Origin: Cristatella mucedo
Taxonomy: Eukaryota > Bryozoa > Phylactolaemata > Cristatellidae
Direction of reading: 5' to 3'
DNA: 64,000 bases
NCBI GenBank assembly: GCA_009760855.2
Contig: WPIO01000002.1
Location: 2,015,501 to 2,079,500 of the forward strand
Position 1 is the stretch's first letter. Every line of letters starts with the position of its first letter. Made by a program: the position numbers and the translations under genes. This document shows, piece by piece, positions 58,764 through 64,000 of this stretch. Under the pieces are notes generated by a model that was not told the origin of the DNA, did no database searches, and saw only the letters and a list, made by a program, of their open reading frames with translations.

Positions 58764-59161
58764 TGAGAGCTCGCGATGGCTCTCTCAGACTGCCTACCCA
58801 GCCGCAAGCTCTTGACCGGTGGAAGGGCAGACCATGACTCGGAAGCCGTTCCCAAATGCCTGCATTAGCGGCATCTGTGGGGACATCAATCTACCACAAA
58901 TTGCAGCTAGCGGTCGGAGGGTTCGGAACGAACAATGGCCCGACAAGGCGAAAAAACAAGGCATGCAAGGAATATATGGGCTGCCGGAGGAGTACAACGG
59001 AGAGGAGGGCTATATGCCTCGAAGCCGGAAGCTGTCTAGTGTTTCCAAACTGTGCTTTGGCCGGCGTACCTTGAAATAAAGGTTTCAGTGTGGGAGCCAG
59101 CTGACTTGTTGCTCGGACGTCCTACCCAGTCTGACGACAGGTCGTGCGGAGGGCTCTCACA
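58764..59161 (+). mobile_element. LTR-like block X, copy 2 (398 bp)
   Basis: It starts TGAGAGC and ends GGGCTCTCACA, an imperfect inverted pair. A TATA-like ATATATGG lies near 58,973, and a polyadenylation signal AATAAA at 59,075-59,080, in the order expected within an LTR. No primer-binding site or internal genes follow, so it would be a solo LTR. Confidence 0.55.
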
Positions 59162-60823
59162 TCATCGAAGCAACATTATTACTTGGGAATTTCAGCCATG
59201 GCATAAAAATAGATTTAAACCACGATTAGTTTCACGACATGCTCGTCTTAGTCTCTTCAGTAATTATCGTTAACATGCGGTAAATGCAGGCTGCAAGGTA
59301 ATGCTTGATTGTGTATGAGAAGGAACTATCATTCGGTCGGCCAAAGGGCCGCACCAAAATTTACGATGGTTCAAGATTTTAGATAAAATTTAATTCCGTT
59401 TATGGAAAAGAGTCCTGGCATATCCACTCCAAGCTTAGCTATAGACATAGAAAAAATTATGTTGTTTCTCTTTGCCAACGGTTACCCGTAAATACCGGTC
59501 AACGAAGCTATTATATATATGCCCAAGACCGTCGTCACTATTACCATTTTTAAAACTGATGGCTGCTTGGCCAAGAATCGTAGGTGTCGCAGGGGTGATT
59601 TTCTCTTACCAGCACTGATTCAAAGCATTCTATCCGATGAACAAAAGTATTTTAAGCATAGCATATGTTGTTAACCAAATAACGGCACACTCGACTCCAT
59701 GTAGGACATTAGGCGACAAGAGGGCTATTCATATACTCCACAAAGTCAATTTCTTTCATTGCAAGAATCTAGTCGAATAGCATTCATTGTAACCACTTCA
59801 AAGTATCTCCTCAAAACCCTTGGCAATCGTTGAACAAAGCTGCAGCATATTAGGGTTGACCGCGTCGCTTATGGCGGCTCACGAATGCCGATGCTACACT
59901 AGCAGCAGCCGATCCACTGCAACTTTCTCGCTTCGTGCCTGCGTTACAGTCCCTTTAACATGAAAAGACACTTGCCTTCGCTGAAAAACAGTTCTGAAAA
60001 TATATGATACCAACAAAACGAGCATGAACACTCTTGCTTCAATCGACCGCTTAAACAGGGACTGCAGCAGAATCACTAGCATGGACAAACAAGCTGCATT
60101 GAAGCACGCTTTCATCCTTCAAAGGAAATTGACTGCATGAGCACTTCATGCGGTAATACAACCTGGACTCAGCACCTAAGCAGCGTAACTGTCCTAAAAA
60201 TGTCAAGTTCCGAGCGCTCTTGTCAATGCCGTCGTGGACCGGACTGTCTAAGGCTCAAATGACAAACCCTCCAGTCAATGAAAATCTTGCTGCAAAATTT
60301 CTATGCAAGTTACACCTTTGCTCATCGCACTCATGAATGACGGGAATAAATTTAAGACTGCGAAGCGATAGCTACTACTAGGTGTCTTGCTAACAAGTAA
60401 AAGGCTTACACTGACAAAACGGATTTACCTGAGAAAATCCACGACACGCGATGGTACAAATGGCAGTGCTGGCGGAGGTCAAGGTTGCTGATCCTAAGGC
60501 AGACGGCGAGTCCAGTCGGTTGCTTTCTCCAGGTCACTTTAGCAAACGCTGATTGCTCTGACCTTTTGAAAAGCCAGGGTTAGTGTTGCAATGCCCTGAC
60601 AATACTTCATGCAAGTAGCCACCTATGCACGAGTAAGGAGAGAGACTTGGATTGCCCCAACGAATAGCCACTTTGTGTAGTAGGTAATGTTCATACCGTT
60701 TCAGTGGCAGGCCTGAAAGTTCTCGCAGCTAGGAAAACGGTCATCCGTGTCCGCTAGACTCGATAGCGACCAAGCTCAATTTGGACTAGTGCTACCACCA
60801 TTGAAGTCCTTCCTGTGCGAATC

Positions 60824-60838
60824 GCACAGAGTAGTGAG
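60824..60838. repeat. Conserved palindrome (unit C)
   Basis: Identical to the 15-base palindrome in units A and B, although the neighbouring bases differ. Confidence 0.6.
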
Positions 60839-61329
60839 CTCAAGCAATGATGTAGTATAGAAATCGGAGCCTATTTCCGTTCCCGCGAACCCTTTATTTT
60901 GCTATGTAGCGACTGAAATCAATTCGGCTGATAAAACGACCAGCCAAACGCGATGGGCACAGCAATAGTCACCCTGCTATTAAGCTATTGTGTCTGCAAT
61001 CTCATCGAAAGAACTGCTGCAGTGGTTACCAAACAAATACGTTCGCCCAATGTCGTAGTCAGTGGCTTGATTAGCAAGTTCATTACGCTTCACCTTCGTC
61101 AATCACCAGGCAGGCTTGTTACTTTCCAGAGTCCTGAGCAGCTGCATTGACACCCGGTGTCAAAATATTGTTGCAATTAAGCATGTAATCAGGGCATGCC
61201 GATTGCTCCCTGGCACTCCGACAGCATTGCTAATGGCAGAGCCGAGACGTGAAAAGTAGGTTGGTTCCGAGTTGCAGTTTAAGGACCCACTACGTCTGAT
61301 CATCACATAAGTAGTGGTTAAAGTCTCTC

Positions 61330-62660
61330 CACAATTCTCGTCAACTGCCAAACTTCGAAACAGTTGACATCGACTTTGTCCGCCAGGAATATCTTCTTCG
61401 CTCGTGCTGCTCGATCCACCTTCCGACATGTCGTCATTAGTAGAATGCCACAACACAGCACTGGTAGACAAGCAAACGAGCTTGGGCGTCTGAAAACGCA
61501 CACACTGCGTCCTCGTTTGGACATCGTTCAATGGTTTACCTAGGATATTCACGTAGCTAGGGCTATTGCGCTGAAGCTTGATAAAGCATACAAGAGATCA
61601 GATATGACTGCCATAGACAGGCGGAATATGACAATTCCCGTAGATCTTACCAGTCAATCTTAGCAAAGGCTTAATGTTTCTTTTGTTAAAACACCGTCAA
61701 TATACCGATGCACAATTCACAGATGGTGGCTCTGTAATTAACCATCTTTTTAAATTCTCTCAAACTAGCTGCTTACGCAGTTGACGATTGGTTCTCTCGA
61801 TGCTTTGTCACCTAGATACACAATAACCGGGCATCAATCCCTATGGTGACAGCGGGCCGTGTGTATTATTGTCTCGTAATTTCGTTTAACTGTTCAATAG
61901 CAACATTCTAGAAAGCCATGGATGGCCTCGTCCTGAAGTTCATAGCCCAATCAAAGGTGGCAACAAGCCCAATATACTCCATTACCACCATCATGCTTCT
62001 GTGATGCACACAAATTCTGCTGCCATGCCTAACTGACTTAATCGTAATCCCATTTTCGTCAGATTGTGCCCCAGTACTTTTAAAGAAGGCTGCAGTCAGG
62101 CAACTAGTAAACAAAGTGACAGTGGACCATGAGAAACTGAGTGACTTCTGCCTGGTCTCCTTTTTAACCGTTCTTATCAATGACACCGCAACAAGTCATG
62201 GCCAATCTGCTGAACCCATGTACCCAAACTTCAATCCGAGGCCGTAAGATACCGTACGGCTGCAAAAGAAACAGTAGGTAAAGTAAGCCTTGCTGCGGAT
62301 GCACATAAGACCGGCCTTAGTAATATAGTCTTCAGTACAGTTGTAGGGTCTCATGGGCGAGCGATTGCGGTACGACGAAGGGCAAAGGCACCACAAACGA
62401 GTTGTTGAGGTGTCAATGACAGCTTGATTAAATCGCAAACAGGCAACACAAGCAAGCGAGCTTAAGTACTGACGTAGCTGATGTGGCAGCCGTTGATTCT
62501 GACACGCCCACAAAGTCTGTTTGGTGGTTCTGCTCGAGCTATCGGCAGCGGTTCGTGGTATCAATCCACATGTCCTTCTCGGATGCCTCTTATCTGGCCG
62601 ATGAATATCTGGTACTGAACTACAATGGTTTAATTCCTGTCTCAGTGGGAGACTCCAGAG
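61330..62660 (+). mobile_element. Very old L2-like LINE in unit C
   Basis: It has the same content as in A and B plus the pre-RT segment at 62,030-62,220 (LKKAAVRQLVNKVTVDHEKL), which gives the fullest view of the ancestral insertion. It is interrupted by the same unrelated-looking stretch (62,240-62,510) and carries stops in all frames. Confidence 0.7.
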
Positions 62661-64000
62661 TATAAACTTAAATTGATAAAAGCCACTTGGCCGATCCGTT
62701 TTTAAGTCAGAATGCCCAATTGTTCCCCTAGATTTTCTTGAGTCAATGAGTACATTTCACTTACCAACGAACTCAGTCACTTGTTGTTTTGAGTTACCTA
62801 ATGGGCCGCACGGAATTTATAATGGAAACAGTCACCTCTTCGTCGTTCTCGCGACGTTGGAACAGTAAAACGAGTCACATGCACGAAGTCAATACTATCC
62901 TTGAAAACGGCTCCTTTAAGGAACTGGGTGCGGAAGCTACACTCGGACCAGCTGGGTATTGCCGCTAGGTTATGAAGCCGAACGAAAATAGGACTCACAT
63001 GCATGGTTTGCTAATGTAACTTGGTCTAAATGTATGGCGCTTCAAATATTGCACGTGATTCCTAGAAACTAGCCTAGCCGTTGAATTCATTCACCGTCAT
63101 ATCGGTCGAAGCGACTGAAGTAACCAGAAGTAGCGTGAAGTACCAACTGGGCTAACGTTGCGTGCCACAGCATTCTTGTATACGTGCAAGCTGAAGCAGC
63201 TTAGCAGAATAGTTAAACAATTCTTATGGATGCTCATAGAATGACTGACGGCAAAACATTGGTATGCAGACAGGTTTATTATTGCGCAAATAGTGCAAAT
63301 CAAAGACCTGCGCAAACCACGACACATATAAGCCACACTTCACCTCTCTAGCTACTTCAAGGCCTGTTGCTCGGACAAGGCTTCAGTCAAGACGATTTCG
63401 TGTCTCTTGCGAGCAGCTTTCCGTGGTCCTGTGAAGAGAGCACACGAGGCGCCGGTCATCACTCTCGGTCAGAGCATTGGCCAGAATGCTACATCCTCTT
63501 CTGCTTACTCAAAGGTTTGGGCTGCTGCCTGATGAGGGCTAGGCATCGCCACCGTGAAATTGAATTGCATATTCCATCAATGAAAACTCTTGGCAGCCGT
63601 GTCACTTTCTTCGGGAGTGACGGTAAGCTGCTGCCTCGGACCCACCTTCAAAGAAAATGATGGGACACGCTGCAAACATGGTCGTGCCTGTGGCTCGTGC
63701 CTGCTGATATGCACGTCGGAGGCGAAACACATTGGACAACAGAATCCACAGCGACTGCACTGGCGCTGTGCATGTGGAATTGAAGCCCCTAATGCGCCCG
63801 TGCTGCCGATCGAGAGAACTACCTTCGGGGCTGACGGCCCAGTCTACGGTAACTTTGGCCGACCAGCCTCACTGACTAAGGGTACTGTGCTGCCTCGGTA
63901 GTTGCAGTGGACAATGACCTTGACAAGAGAACGATCTACTTATCAGCTACTCTTGACGTTGAATCGGCATTGTTGAGCAAGTTTTCAGATGGGCTAGGCA

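Larger units (their letters stand above)
59162..64000. repeat. Tandem unit C (runs off the window end)
   Basis: This aligns with unit B from 50,371. It contains the same old LINE (61,330-62,660), the palindrome (60,824-60,838) and the 97-codon frame (63,367-63,660). The unit is cut by the end of the window. Confidence 0.8.

Overview
The window looks like a gene-poor, repeat-saturated piece of an animal nuclear genome, most likely an invertebrate. The evidence is decayed non-LTR retrotransposons of the L2/CR1 type with ATT-rich tails, two tRNA-derived SINE families, solo LTRs, long simple repeats, and a C2H2 zinc-finger exon resembling the animal ZNF532/592/687 group. There are no bacterial-style operons, ribosome binding sites, CRISPR arrays, rRNA genes or convincing tRNA genes. 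The species cannot be named from sequence alone; an arthropod-like genome is a guess from the transposon types. No intact gene was found, and I do not see a new biochemical system. All comparisons were made by eye, so ends without target-site duplications are approximate.

Region 1 (about 0.4-25.7 kb) is an old tandem segmental duplication with a spacing of roughly 11-13 kb. Its blocks (called P, Q, R, S and T here) recur in the same order. They are interrupted at different places by LINE tails, SINEs and microsatellites. A broken zinc-finger copy lies at 19.9-20.8 kb.

Region 2 (about 26-46 kb) is a nested transposon landscape. Two copies of one long LTR lie in opposite orientation (25,991-27,079 and 30,500-31,868). 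A third, different solo LTR (33,819-34,641) sits inside a SINE with a 4-bp target-site duplication. A decayed copy of a widespread multicopy transposon-associated protein family lies at 34.9-36.6 kb. The best-preserved LINE (41,226-43,697) has split a second zinc-finger copy.

Region 3 (about 46.6-64 kb) is a second tandem duplication with an approximately 8.8-kb period. Copy A is shortened; copy B and an end-clipped copy C follow. Each unit carries a badly decayed LINE and a roughly 397-bp LTR-like block. The B unit also holds an LTR with a putative initiator-Met primer-binding site, a gag-like broken coding region, and the cleanest zinc-finger exon (57,190-57,857, minus strand).

The biology visible here is genome turnover: LINEs, SINEs that share the LINE tail and probably used its machinery, LTR elements mostly reduced to solo LTRs, and repeated duplication of fragments of a zinc-finger gene.
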